DNA of 64,000 nt from Cellulomonas phragmiteti (GCF_016862775.1 NZ_BONP01000007.1:116556-180555); one strand, 5' to 3'; positions 49,930-58,368 are shown, numbered from the stretch's first letter. The notes: generated from the sequence alone by a model not told the origin. Program-made: numbers and translations.

Positions 49930-49958
49930 GTGCGTCAGCCGGCAGTGCGTCAGCCGGC
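49930..49958 (+). repeat. Tandem 14-nt duplication over the MerR stop
   Basis: GTGCGTCAGCCGGC occurs at 49930-49943 and 49945-49958. The second copy contains the stop codon of the minus-strand MerR gene (complement of 49950-49952). Confidence 0.7.
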
Positions 49959-50537
49959 GGTACGTGCCTGCCGGCGCAGCGCGAGCTCGTCGTGCGCCGC
50001 GGGCGCTGCGGCCGTCGCGTCGTCGTCGGCGCGCTCGTTGGGCAGCTCGGCGAGCGTCCCCTCGACCTCGCGCCACACGCGGCCCACGGCGATGCCGAAG
50101 ACCCCCTGCCCACCCTGCACGAGGTCGATGACCTCGTCCGGGGAGGTGCACTCGTAGACGCTGGCGCCGTCGGACATCAGGGTGATCTGCGCGAGGTCGT
50201 CGACGCCGCGCTCGCGCAGGTGCCCGACGGCCGCGCGGATCTGCTGCAGGGACACCCCCGTGTCGAGCAGCCGCTTGACCACCTTGAGCACGAGGATGTC
50301 GCGGAACGAGTACAGGCGCTGCGTCCCGGAGCCTGTCGCGGGGCGCACCGACGGCTCGACCAGGCCGGTGCGGGCCCAGTAGTCGAGCTGCCGGTAGGTG
50401 ATGCCCGCGGCGCGGCAGGCGGTCGGGCCGCGGTATCCCGTGGTCACGTCCAGAGCCGGCAGGTCGTCGTCGAACAGCAGGCCCTGCGCGTGCTGCGGGA
50501 TCGCGCCGGTGTCGTCGGCGCTCTCGTTGCGGATCAC
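49950..50537 (-). CDS. MerR-family regulator (Rv1830 type)
   Basis: 195 aa from GTG 50537, preceded by GGGAGG. N-terminal MerR winged helix (about 35-105: TYRQLDYWARTGLVEPSVRPATGSG, TQRLYSFRDILVLKVVKRLLD), then a C-terminal domain of unknown ligand. It occupies the position of Rv1830 in the GarA cluster. A dimeric DNA-binding protein; targets unknown. Confidence 0.88.
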   Translation of the reverse strand: MIRNESADDTGAIPQHAQGLLFDDDLPALDVTTGYRGPTACRAAGITYRQLDYWARTGLVEPSVRPATGSGTQRLYSFRDILVLKVVKRLLDTGVSLQQIRAAVGHLRERGVDDLAQITLMSDGASVYECTSPDEVIDLVQGGQGVFGIAVGRVWREVEGTLAELPNERADDDATAAAPAAHDELALRRQARTAG

Positions 50538-50695
50538 GGGGCCCTCCCTCGGCGGCGCCGGGAAGGCGGCCGCACTGTGCTGGTTCTTCGGCCACGCTAG
50601 GCCTGCGAGGTCGGGGGCGCAACGAGCCGGGACCGGCGTGTCGCGTCGAGAGGTCTCACCTTCAGGTGGACGTCGAGGTTCTTCACCCGATCGGA

Positions 50696-51220
50696 TCAGG
50701 CATCTCGGGTCCCTCCGCCCGTTCCCGGCTCGTGCCCGGTCTCGAAGTCCTCGGGCGACACGTGGTCGAGGAACTCCCGGAACTGGGAGATGTCCTCCTC
50801 GCTGGCCGCGGGACGCACCTCGATCCCCGCCAGCGCCACCACCTCGGCCGAGCACAGCACCCGGCAGGCGAAGCGCAGCGCCACGGCGATCGCGTCGGAC
50901 GCCCGCGCGTCGACGCGTCGTCCCGAGACCAGGACCAGCGCGGCGTGGAACACGCCGTCCTCGAGCCGCGTGATCTCCACGTGGTCCACCGGTGCGCCCG
51001 CGGCCACCAGCGCGTCCCGCAGCAGGTCGTGCGTCATCGGGCGCGGCGGCACGATGCCCGCCTGCGCCGCCGCGATCGCCGAGGCCTCGGTCGGCCCGAT
51101 GAGGATGGGGACGAGCAGCGCCGCGTCGGGGTCGAGCAGCAGCACGACGATCTCGTCGTCGGCCAGGTGCGTACGCACGCCGACGACCTCGACCGGGACC
51201 ATCTCGGGTTCGACGCCCAC
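50696..51220 (-). CDS. DUF151 bifunctional-nuclease-like protein
   Basis: 174 aa from GTG 51220; TAGCGT lies 6 nt upstream on the minus strand. DUF151 core: VPVEVVGVRTHLADDEIVVLL, LVPILIGPTEASAIAAAQAG, RPMTHDLLRDAL, and VDARASDAIAVALRF. A plant member has DNase and RNase activity; the bacterial role is unclear. Equivalent of Rv1829 between two MerR genes. Confidence 0.92.
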   Translation of the reverse strand: MGVEPEMVPVEVVGVRTHLADDEIVVLLLDPDAALLVPILIGPTEASAIAAAQAGIVPPRPMTHDLLRDALVAAGAPVDHVEITRLEDGVFHAALVLVSGRRVDARASDAIAVALRFACRVLCSAEVVALAGIEVRPAASEEDISQFREFLDHVSPEDFETGHEPGTGGGTRDA

Positions 51221-51226
51221 ACGGAC

Positions 51227-51232
51227 ACGCTA
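51227..51232 (-). promoter_or_regulatory. -10 (TAGCGT) for leaderless DUF151 gene
   Basis: Minus strand: TAGCGT, then 6 nt, then GTG 51220. Confidence 0.5.
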
Positions 51233-51290
51233 CGTCGCGCAGCCCGCGGCGTCTGCCTCGGGGCGCCGGCGCCGGTCGCCGGATGCGCCC

Positions 51291-52052
51291 TCAGGGGGCG
51301 AGGTCGTGGACCGCCGAGCGCACGAGGGCCGTGTGCATCCGCGCGCACAGCTCCCCCACCTCGGCGGCGAGCGTCCCGGCGCGCGCACGCGAGGACACGC
51401 TGCGCTGGCCCCGCCACGGCGCGACGACCTGCTCGACCAGGTCGGCCTGACGGTCCGCCGCAGCGCGGAAGGTCCGCAGGTGGCGCGGGTCGATGCCGTG
51501 GTCGGACAAGGAGGCCGCGACCGAGACGACCTCGCGGGCCCACGGGTCGAAGACCCCGCGGGCGCCCGGGCGCAGCACGCCCTGCGCGACGAGCTCGGTG
51601 ACCAGCTCGACCGGCACGCCCGACTCCTGGGCGAGACGCTCGGCCGTGAGCCGGTCGGACGCGGGTGCGACACCGTCGCGCGTGGCGAGACGGGCGCGCG
51701 GCGGCGCCTCGTCGTCCTGCCCCGCGTCGAGCGCCGCCAGCCGCTCGCCGATGACCTTGAGCGGCATGTAGCGGTCCCGCTGCTGGGTCAGGACGAACCG
51801 CAGCCGCTCGACGTCCGCCGGCGAGTACTGCCGGTACCCCGAGGCGGTCCGCACCGGGTCGACCAGACCCTGCTCCTCGAGGAACCGGAGCTTGGAGGTG
51901 GTGACCGCGGGGAACTCGATGCGCAGCGCGGCGAGCACGTCCGAGATCCGCATCGTGGCGCGGCGCGACAGGCCGCGGGGCCACGGCTCCGCGGCGACGG
52001 CCGCCGGTTCCTCCTCGGCCGCCGCGCTCACGGCGCGCTCAGGACGCGTCAC
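51291..52052 (-). CDS. ftsR: MerR-family cell-division regulator FtsR
   Basis: 253 aa from GTG 52052, overlapping the garA 3' end by 14 nt. N-terminal winged helix (about 35-105): MRISDVLAALRIEFPAVT, SKLRFLEEQGLVDPVRTASG, RDRYMPLKVIGERL. Corresponds to Rv1828 and Corynebacterium FtsR, which activates ftsZ. A downstream ATG at residue 34 would still keep the whole DNA-binding domain. Confidence 0.9.
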   Translation of the reverse strand: MTRPERAVSAAAEEEPAAVAAEPWPRGLSRRATMRISDVLAALRIEFPAVTTSKLRFLEEQGLVDPVRTASGYRQYSPADVERLRFVLTQQRDRYMPLKVIGERLAALDAGQDDEAPPRARLATRDGVAPASDRLTAERLAQESGVPVELVTELVAQGVLRPGARGVFDPWAREVVSVAASLSDHGIDPRHLRTFRAAADRQADLVEQVVAPWRGQRSVSSRARAGTLAAEVGELCARMHTALVRSAVHDLAP

Positions 52053-52512
52053 GGTGAGGGCTGGGGTGGAACGTCATGCGGTACTTGCCGATCTGCACCT
52101 CGTCCCCGGGACGCAGCGCGGCCGCGTCGATGCGCGCGCGGTTGACGTAGGTGCCGTTGAGGGAGCCGATGTCCCGCACGACGAACTGCTGACCGTCCCG
52201 GACGAACTCGGCGTGCTTGCGCGACACCGTCACGTCGTCGAGGAAGATGTCGGCGCTCGTGCTGCGGCCCGCGGTCGTCCGCTCGGCGTCGAGCAGGAAG
52301 CGGGCGCCGGCGCTGGGACCACCACGCTGCATGAGCAGCAGCGCGGACGTCGGGGGCAGCGCGTGGACCGCGGCAGCCTCGTCCCCGGTCAGACCGACAG
52401 GAGGAGCCTCGGCGTCGACGGGCTCCAACGAGCCGAACGTCATCGTCGTGTCGGGACCGTCGCCCCGATAGGCGGGCAGGACGCCGTCCGGCGCCCCTCG
52501 ATCGTCGCTCAT
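52039..52512 (-). CDS. garA: FHA-domain regulator GarA/OdhI
   Basis: 157 aa from ATG 52512 with GGGAGG upstream. The C-terminal FHA domain (about 65-150) has TTAGRSTSADIFLDDVTVSRKHA with the phosphothreonine-binding Arg and Ser, and GSLNGTYVNR. The N-terminal tail keeps a DTTMTF motif, matching the ETT phosphorylation site of GarA/OdhI. Unphosphorylated, the protein inhibits 2-oxoglutarate dehydrogenase and modulates glutamate metabolism; Ser/Thr kinases PknB/PknG switch it off. Confidence 0.93.
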   Translation of the reverse strand: MSDDRGAPDGVLPAYRGDGPDTTMTFGSLEPVDAEAPPVGLTGDEAAAVHALPPTSALLLMQRGGPSAGARFLLDAERTTAGRSTSADIFLDDVTVSRKHAEFVRDGQQFVVRDIGSLNGTYVNRARIDAAALRPGDEVQIGKYRMTFHPSPHRDAS

Positions 52513-52583
52513 GCGCACCTCCCGTGTCGGTCGCGGGCACCCCGTGCGAGCGCGCTCGCCGTCGACCCAGCCTTGCGGGACTC

Positions 52584-52589
52584 ACCCTA
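52584..52589 (-). promoter_or_regulatory. -10 (TAGGGT) for garA
   Basis: On the minus strand TAGGGT lies 71 nt before ATG 52512, giving a leader of about 65 nt that contains the GGGAGG ribosome site. Confidence 0.45.
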
Positions 52590-52657
52590 TGCGGTGTCGG
52601 CGCGCACGCGCAGCACGCACGCAGCGCCGCCCGGGTGACACGCCGCGCCGCGGGCGC

Positions 52658-52676
52658 CGTCCGACGCCGCCGGACG
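52658..52676 (-). terminator. Short hairpin after the first DUF881 gene
   Basis: CGTCCG/CGGACG stem with a 7-nt loop directly after the DUF881 stop (minus-strand direction). Weak. Confidence 0.35.
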
Positions 52677-52678
52677 CG

Positions 52679-53827
52679 TCACCTGTCGTCGGGCAGCGGT
52701 GAGGCGTGCACGGGGTCCGGCAACGTGCGTGTCGCGGTCACGTCGACCTGGTCGGACTTCTCGACCGTCGCCCGCCCACCGTCGGCCCGGACGCGGACCA
52801 GCGCGCCCCCGGGGATCTCCAGCGCCGGGGCGATCGTGTCGGGGTCGCCGATCACGATCCACCGGTAGGGGGACTCGATCGTCGCGCCGTCCAGCTCGAC
52901 CGAGCCGCGGGCACCGGTGAAGGCGCTGCTCGCCGTGATGCGGTGGCCGTTGAGCTCCATGGCCTCGGCCCCCGCGTTCCGGAGCTCCTCGAGCACGTGC
53001 AGCATCGTCGCGGGGCGGATCTCGCCGTCGGGCTCGGTCAGGGTGATGCGGACGCCGGGGCCCGTCGCCGGCAGTCGCCCCGTGAGGATCCCCTGCATCG
53101 CCGCGGTGCGCCGCGCAGCGTCGAGCGCCGCCTGCTGGCGGTCGGACCCCGACACCAGCTCGTCGCGCTCACGCTGCAGGTCGAGGGACTCCCGTTCGAG
53201 CTCGTCGGTGCGCGTCGTGGTCTCGTCCAGCAGACGGACGAGGTCGTTCTGACGCAGGCCGCCGAGCTGCGTGTCCGTGGCCTGGCGGACCTGGACGACG
53301 AGGGCGAAGCCGAGCAGCGCGCACAGCCCTGCGGTGATGATCTGGCCCTGGGTGGTCCGGGGCCGGATCGCGTGGCCCAGCCTGGCCCAGCCGGACCGGG
53401 GCGGACGGACGGGCGGGCCACCCGCGGGAACAGGCGGGGCGGCTGCGTCCGGCTCGTCGCGCGACGGGTCGGCGACGGCCGGCGTCCCGGCGGCGAGCTC
53501 GGACGTCGGCGTCTCGGGCAGGGACCGGTCGGCGCCCACGTCGTCGGCGCCGCCCTCGTCGTCGGCGCCGATCTCGTCGTCGGCGCCGATCTCGGCACTC
53601 GGCACCACGACGTCCGGTGTCGACCCGTCGGGGTCGACGGTCGACGGCGCGCCCGGCCCGCCCGGCTCGCCCGCGGCGTCCACGACCGTCTCCGGCGGCA
53701 GCTCCCCCAGCCCCAGGGGGTCGCGAGGGTCGATCACCGGCCCGTCGTCGAGCAGGCCGTCCCCCGTCGGCCCGTCGCCGCCGGGGGGATCCGGCAGCCC
53801 GGGGCGGGTCCCGTCCGCGCTCGTCAT
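52679..53827 (-). CDS. DUF881 family membrane protein
   Basis: 382 aa from ATG 53827, overlapping sbp by ATGA. About 145 N-terminal residues are acidic and proline-rich with an 18-nt repeat array, then one transmembrane helix (around 170-190), a coiled coil (about 200-250: LLDETTTRTDELERESLDLQ), and the DUF881 domain (about 265-375) with GVRITLTEPDGEI, ELRNAGAEAMELNGHRI and IESPYRWIVIGDP. Equivalent of Rv1825. Function unknown; linked with the cell envelope by neighbourhood. Confidence 0.9.
   Translation of the reverse strand: MTSADGTRPGLPDPPGGDGPTGDGLLDDGPVIDPRDPLGLGELPPETVVDAAGEPGGPGAPSTVDPDGSTPDVVVPSAEIGADDEIGADDEGGADDVGADRSLPETPTSELAAGTPAVADPSRDEPDAAAPPVPAGGPPVRPPRSGWARLGHAIRPRTTQGQIITAGLCALLGFALVVQVRQATDTQLGGLRQNDLVRLLDETTTRTDELERESLDLQRERDELVSGSDRQQAALDAARRTAAMQGILTGRLPATGPGVRITLTEPDGEIRPATMLHVLEELRNAGAEAMELNGHRITASSAFTGARGSVELDGATIESPYRWIVIGDPDTIAPALEIPGGALVRVRADGGRATVEKSDQVDVTATRTLPDPVHASPLPDDR
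53539..53592. repeat. Three 18-nt-period repeats in the DUF881 gene
   Basis: CGTCGTCGGCGCCG recurs at 53539, 53557 and 53575. On the minus strand it encodes tandem acidic hexads of the type IGADDE. Confidence 0.8.
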
Positions 53828-54156
53828 GCCTTGAACAGGTGCCGGCGGATCGACGCGGCGTTGGAGAAGATGCGGATGCCCAGCACCACGATCACGGCCG
53901 TCGTCATCTGCGAGCCGACGCCGAGCTGGTCGCCCAGGAACACGATGAGCGCGGCGACCACGACGTTCGACAGGAACGAGGTGAGGAACACGCGCTCGTC
54001 GAAGATGCCGTCGAGGTAGGCGCGCAGCCCGCCGAACAGCGCGTCCAGGGCGGCGACGACGGCGATCGGCAGGTACGGCTGCAGGTTCGCGGGCACGGTC
54101 GGCTCGATGAGCAGGCCGGCGACCACACCGAGCACGAGCCCGATCACGGCGATCAC
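53824..54156 (-). CDS. sbp: Small basic protein (DUF1290)
   Basis: 110 aa from GTG 54156 with GGAGGAG upstream. Three or four hydrophobic helices (VIGLVLGVVAGLLIEPTVP, PIAVVAALDALFGGLRAYLDG and later helices), ending in RIFSNAASIRRHLFKA. The DUF1290 family occurs with division genes in Gram-positives and between two DUF881 genes in actinobacteria. Membrane protein of unknown role. Confidence 0.93.
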   Translation of the reverse strand: MIAVIGLVLGVVAGLLIEPTVPANLQPYLPIAVVAALDALFGGLRAYLDGIFDERVFLTSFLSNVVVAALIVFLGDQLGVGSQMTTAVIVVLGIRIFSNAASIRRHLFKA

Positions 54157-55133
54157 CTGGTCTCCTCCCCGTCGCGTCGCACTGACCCTGCCACATCGGA
54201 CGACCTCGACCCAAGGGTCCTCGGTCCGGCCGCGCCGAGGTCCGCGTCCTGCGTGTCGGAGGGGGCCACCTCCTGCGGCGCCTCGAGGTCCTCCCCCGGT
54301 ACCTGCGCCGAGCGCAGCGTCAGCTGGCCGCGGCCCGCGAGCTGGAGCTCCCGCTGGGCCGAGACGCGCACGTCGATCCCGTACTGCGCGAGCGAGGCGA
54401 GGTGCTGGCCCGCGCTCAGGCGCGCGAGCCGCGTCTGCATCGACGCGGCGTCGCCGATGGCCTCGACCGTGTACGGGCTGCTGAGGGCCGTGCTGTCGAC
54501 CAGCACGGCGGCGCCCGCGCTGCGGATCGCGGTGGTCGACGTCAGCCGCTCGCCGTTGACCGTGACCGCCTCGGCGCCCGCGGCCCACAGCCCGTTCACG
54601 AGGATCTGCAGGTCGTGGTCGAGGACGAGTGCGCTGCCGTCGTCCGGGGCCGTGCCGTCGGCGGGGTCGCCGTCGGTGAGCACCACCCGCAGGCCCGGCC
54701 CGACCACCGGGACCACCCCGGCCGCGACGGCGTCCCGCTGGAGCTGCGCGAAGAGCTCCGGGTCGTCCGTGGACGCGGCGTCGCCCTGCAGCTGAGCGAT
54801 CTCGGCGGAGAGAGCCGCGTTGCCCCGACGCAGGTCGTCCGCGAGGGCCGTCCGCTCGCGGATCTCGGCCTCGAGCAGCGCCCGGGCCTCCAGGACCGCG
54901 GGAGCCGGGCGGCGCAGCGCGACGGCGGACGTCGTGGCGAACGCCCCGAGCAGGACGGCGAGGACGAGCAGCGCCGCACCGCCCCGCACCGTGCGCCGGG
55001 GCGCGACCCCCGCAGCGCGGCGGTCGGCGGCCTCCTGGTACCCGGGGTCGAGGGGCCGCCGGTACACCTCGTTGATCAAGGTCATCGACTCGTCCGCCGC
55101 CCGGACGGGTCCGGGCACGGCGTGCCGCGGCAT
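54153..55133 (-). CDS. DUF881 family membrane protein
   Basis: 326 aa from ATG 55133, overlapping both pgsA and sbp by 4 nt. Transmembrane helix about 48-72, coiled coil about 80-120 (LLEAEIRERTALADDLRRG), DUF881 domain about 140-260 with GLRVVLTDGDPAD, NGLWAAGAEAVTVNGERL and LSSPYTVEAIGD. Equivalent of Rv1823. The charged C-terminal ~50 residues are poorly conserved. Confidence 0.9.
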   Translation of the reverse strand: MPRHAVPGPVRAADESMTLINEVYRRPLDPGYQEAADRRAAGVAPRRTVRGGAALLVLAVLLGAFATTSAVALRRPAPAVLEARALLEAEIRERTALADDLRRGNAALSAEIAQLQGDAASTDDPELFAQLQRDAVAAGVVPVVGPGLRVVLTDGDPADGTAPDDGSALVLDHDLQILVNGLWAAGAEAVTVNGERLTSTTAIRSAGAAVLVDSTALSSPYTVEAIGDAASMQTRLARLSAGQHLASLAQYGIDVRVSAQRELQLAGRGQLTLRSAQVPGEDLEAPQEVAPSDTQDADLGAAGPRTLGSRSSDVAGSVRRDGEETR

Positions 55134-55735
55134 CAGGTCACCCCGGCGGCACGCGCCGTGCGCGCGTCCCGGTGCATGATCGACGCCGCCTGGGTGAGGT
55201 ACAGGGCGCCGGCGAACCAGTAGAGGGCCACGCCCCACAGCGCGCACGCCCACCCCAGGACGCCGGCGACCAGGCCCACGGGCGCCGGCCACTCCGAGAG
55301 CAGGAGCAGCGGGAAGGCGTACATGATGGCGAAGGTCCCGGCCTTGCCGGCGAGGTGCACCCGCAGCGGCGGGTAGCCCGCGCGGGCGAGCAGGACGAGC
55401 ATCACCGCGAGGACGACGTCGCGGGCGACCAGCACGACCAGCAGCCACACGGGCACGACGCCGCGCCATGCCAGGCCGAGCAGCGTGACCAGGATGAACA
55501 GGCGGTCCGCCGCCGGGTCCAGCATCTGCCCGAGCCGCGTGACCTGGTGCATGCGGCGGGCGAGGACGCCGTCGAGCCAGTCGCTGGCGCCCGACAGCAG
55601 GAGCACCGCGAGAGCCCAGGCGTCGTGCCCCTGGGCCACGAGCCACGCGAACACCGGCACCATGAGCAGACGCGCGAAGCTGATCGCGTTGGGCACGGTG
55701 AGCACGCGCGCGCTGACCGGTACGTCCTGACTCAC
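55133..55735 (-). CDS. pgsA: CDP-alcohol phosphatidyltransferase
   Basis: 200 aa from GTG 55735 with GGGGAGGG upstream. Membrane enzyme with about five helices. The CDP-alcohol signature (D-x2-D-G-x2-A-R-x8-G-x3-D-x3-D) is complete in SDWLDGVLARRMH and GQMLDPAADRLF. It could be a phosphatidylglycerophosphate or cardiolipin-type synthase (Rv1822/PgsA2 position). The alcohol acceptor cannot be told from sequence. Confidence 0.88.
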   Translation of the reverse strand: MSQDVPVSARVLTVPNAISFARLLMVPVFAWLVAQGHDAWALAVLLLSGASDWLDGVLARRMHQVTRLGQMLDPAADRLFILVTLLGLAWRGVVPVWLLVVLVARDVVLAVMLVLLARAGYPPLRVHLAGKAGTFAIMYAFPLLLLSEWPAPVGLVAGVLGWACALWGVALYWFAGALYLTQAASIMHRDARTARAAGVT

Positions 55736-55874
55736 GCCCTCCCCTGTCGTCGTCCTGGTCGCGATCCTATGTCGCGGCGTGCCGCCGTCGGCGCCGCGAC
55801 GCGGCCCGGGTGCGCCCCCGTCACCCGGGCGAGGTCCCACGGCGCCGCCGGGCGTGCGGTGGCAGTCTCGTCCC

Positions 55875-56282
55875 ATGGACGAGAGCCGGGTCATCGACGA
55901 GCTGCTGCGGACACCGGCCAGGTGGGCCGTGGTGGGGTTGTCGACCAACCGGGCGCGGGCCGCCCACGGCGTGTCGGCGTACCTGCAGCGCCTCGGGCAC
56001 ACGATCGTGCCCGTGCACCCGACCGCGTCGACCGTGCACGGCGCGCAGGGCTACGCCCGCCTGGCCGACCTGCCCGAGCCGCCCGACGTGGTCGACGTGT
56101 TCGTCAACAGCTCGCGTGCCGGCGCGGTCGTCGACGAGGCGGTGTCGGTCGGGGCGCGCGCGGTCTGGCTGCAGCTCGGCGTGCGCGCCGACGACGCCGT
56201 GGCGCGGGCGCGCGCGGCCGGGGTCGTCGTCGTCGAGGACAGGTGCCCGGCGATCGAGGGTCCGGCGCGCGGGCTCGGCTGA
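55875..56282 (+). CDS. CoA-binding (YccU-like) protein
   Basis: 135 aa from ATG 55875; CAGTCT sits 6 nt upstream. Rossmann-like CoA-binding domain: ARWAVVGLSTNRARAAHGVSAYLQR cut by the first loop, HTIVPVHPTASTVHGAQGYA, VVDVFVNSSRAGAVVDEAV and VWLQLGVRADDAV, ending with VVVVEDRCPAIEGPA. Small stand-alone cytosolic protein; role unknown. Confidence 0.9.
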   Translation: MDESRVIDELLRTPARWAVVGLSTNRARAAHGVSAYLQRLGHTIVPVHPTASTVHGAQGYARLADLPEPPDVVDVFVNSSRAGAVVDEAVSVGARAVWLQLGVRADDAVARARAAGVVVVEDRCPAIEGPARGLG

Positions 56283-56540
56283 GCCCGCGCACGTCGTGTG
56301 CGGGACGTCACGCCGGGCCGCCCGACCGGTCCGGCCGCTGACCAGGTAGGCTGTCCAGGACATCTGGAGTCGTGTCGCATCCCCTCTCGTGGGGCGGGTC
56401 AGCCGGTCGTCCGGCCACCACCCCCCTTCTCGTGCACATGCGTGCGCCGTTCACGGCGCGTGGTCTGGTTCGGGGTGAGCGACGTCCGGGTCGTCGTGAC
56501 GACGCCCCGGCTCTCCCCCGCTGCCACCGAACGGTCATCC
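56283..56540 (+). other. Leader region of the DEAD-box helicase gene
   Basis: TAGGCT at 56347-56352 is a likely -10, giving a leader of about 180 nt before ATG 56541. The leader contains a short GCGCCG-TTCA-CGGCGC hairpin (56444-56459) and a C6 run (56431-56436). Long structured leaders are typical of cold-shock helicase mRNAs, though nothing here proves temperature control. Confidence 0.45.
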
Positions 56541-58301
56541 ATGAGCACCCCCATGTCCCCTGCCCTGCCCACGACCCCCGCCGGGTCCGCGACGACGTTC
56601 GCCGACCTCGGCCTGACGCCCCAGATCCTCACCGCCGTCGAGCGGCTCGGGTTCTCCTCGCCCACGCCCGTCCAGGAGCAGACGATCCCGGCCCTGCTCG
56701 CGGGTCGCGACGTCGTGGGCGTCGCCCAGACCGGCACCGGCAAGACGGCCGCGTTCGGCCTGCCGATCCTGCAGTCCATCGACCCGGACGTCGCCGCGGT
56801 CCAGGTCATCGTCCTGACCCCGACGCGCGAGCTCGCGATGCAGGTCGCCGACGCGATCACGACGTTCGCGGCCGACATGCCGGGCCTGCAGGTCGTCCCC
56901 GTGTACGGCGGGTCGCCGTACCTCCCCCAGCAGCGGGCCCTGGCGCGCGGCGCCCAGGTCGTCGTCGGCACGCCGGGCCGCGTCATCGACCACATCGAGC
57001 GGCGCACGCTGCGCCTCGAGGACGTCCGGTTCCTCGTGCTCGACGAGGCCGACGAGATGCTGCGCATGGGCTTCGCCGAGGACGTCGACAAGGTGCTCTC
57101 CGGCACCCCGGCGGGCCGGCAGGTCGCCCTGTTCTCCGCGACGATGCCCACGCAGATCCGGCGCGTCGCCGACCAGCACCTCGTCAACCCCGTGTCCGTC
57201 GCGGTCACGCGCCAGTCCTCCACGGTCGACTCGGTGCGTCAGACGTTCGCCGTCGTGCCCTACCGCCACAAGGCGGGCGCGCTGGCCCGCGTGCTCGCGG
57301 TCAGCGACGCCGACGCGGCGATCGTGTTCGTGCGGACCCGCGAGGCGGCCGAGGAGATCGGCAACGCGCTGGTCCAGCGCGGCATCGCCGCCGCGCACAT
57401 CAGCGGCGACGTCGCCCAGTCGGACCGGGAGCGGATCGTCGAGCGCCTGCGCTCCGGCGCGCTGGACGTGCTGGTCGCGACGGACGTGGCGGCCCGCGGC
57501 CTGGACGTGGAGCGCATCGGCCTGGTCGTCAACCTCGACCTGCCGCGCGAGCCCGAGGCCTACGTGCACCGCATCGGCCGCACCGGCCGCGCGGGACGGT
57601 CCGGCGAGGCCCTGACCTTCGTCACCCCGAGCGAGCGGCCGCGGCTGCGGCAGATCGAGCGCACCACGCGCACGCCCCTCGTCGAGATCACCATCCCGAC
57701 GCCCGCGCAGGTCAGTGCGCACCGCGCCGCAGCCCTGCTGAACCGCACCGCGGAGCGGGTGGCGGCCGGCCGTCTCGACGTGGTCCGGGAGGCCGTGCGC
57801 GAGCACCTGGCCGCGCACCCCGAGCTCGACCCGCTGGACCTGCTCACCGCCGTCACCGCGCTGGCGGTCGGCGACGAGGGCCCCGCGGCCGCCGCCGAGA
57901 TCGAGGACCTGGACGACGCGGTGCGCCGCGCCCGCGAGACCCGCGCGGAGGAGGGCCGCGGCGGCGCCGTGGCCGGCAACCGGCGACGCCCCGGCACGAC
58001 CGGCCCCAGCGGGCGCGCCCGCTACCGCGTGGCCGTCGGGCAGCGTGACGGCCTGCAGCCGGGCGCTCTCGTCGGTGCCCTGACCGGTGAGGGCGGCCTG
58101 ACCGGCAAGGACGTCGGCAAGATCGACATCTTCGGCAGCTTCGCGCTCGTCGACATCCCGGACGGCCTGACCCCCGAGGTCGTGGACCGTCTCGGTCGCA
58201 CGCGCGTCGCGGGCCGCCCGCTGCGGATCCGCCTCGACACCGGCCCGCAGGCGACCCGGGGTCCGTCCCGGGGCGAGCGCGTGCACCGCGCGCACGCCTG
58301 A
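56541..58301 (+). CDS. deaD: DEAD-box RNA helicase (CsdA/DeaD type)
   Basis: 586 aa from ATG 56541. Q motif TFADLGLTPQ...PTPVQEQTIP, motif I AQTGTGKTAAFG, Ia PTRELA, II VLDEADEML, III SATMP, V VATDVAARGLDVE, VI HRIGRTGRAGRSG. After the core (about 15-380) comes a linker and a C-terminal DbpA/CsdA RNA-binding domain (about 500-570: YRVAVGQRDGLQPGALVGAL, GKIDIFGSFALVDIP). Unwinds structured RNA in ribosome assembly and mRNA decay. A strong terminator follows. Confidence 0.95.
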   Translation: MSTPMSPALPTTPAGSATTFADLGLTPQILTAVERLGFSSPTPVQEQTIPALLAGRDVVGVAQTGTGKTAAFGLPILQSIDPDVAAVQVIVLTPTRELAMQVADAITTFAADMPGLQVVPVYGGSPYLPQQRALARGAQVVVGTPGRVIDHIERRTLRLEDVRFLVLDEADEMLRMGFAEDVDKVLSGTPAGRQVALFSATMPTQIRRVADQHLVNPVSVAVTRQSSTVDSVRQTFAVVPYRHKAGALARVLAVSDADAAIVFVRTREAAEEIGNALVQRGIAAAHISGDVAQSDRERIVERLRSGALDVLVATDVAARGLDVERIGLVVNLDLPREPEAYVHRIGRTGRAGRSGEALTFVTPSERPRLRQIERTTRTPLVEITIPTPAQVSAHRAAALLNRTAERVAAGRLDVVREAVREHLAAHPELDPLDLLTAVTALAVGDEGPAAAAEIEDLDDAVRRARETRAEEGRGGAVAGNRRRPGTTGPSGRARYRVAVGQRDGLQPGALVGALTGEGGLTGKDVGKIDIFGSFALVDIPDGLTPEVVDRLGRTRVAGRPLRIRLDTGPQATRGPSRGERVHRAHA

Positions 58302-58311
58302 CGGTCCCGCC

Positions 58312-58357
58312 GCACGACGCAGGGGCACCACCCTCGGGTGGTGCCCCTGCGTCGTGC
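58312..58357 (+). terminator. 21-bp hairpin after deaD
   Basis: Perfect 21-bp stem starting GCACGACGCAGGGGCACCAC with a CTCG tetraloop, 10 nt after the deaD stop. Serves also the convergent gene at 58369. Confidence 0.9.
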
Positions 58358-58368
58358 CGGGGCGCGCC

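Noticed and set aside
56431..56459. C6 run next to a hairpin, considered as a 6C-type RNA
   Set aside because: The 6C motif needs two hairpins with C-rich loops; only one C6 run is present, and it is outside the loop.
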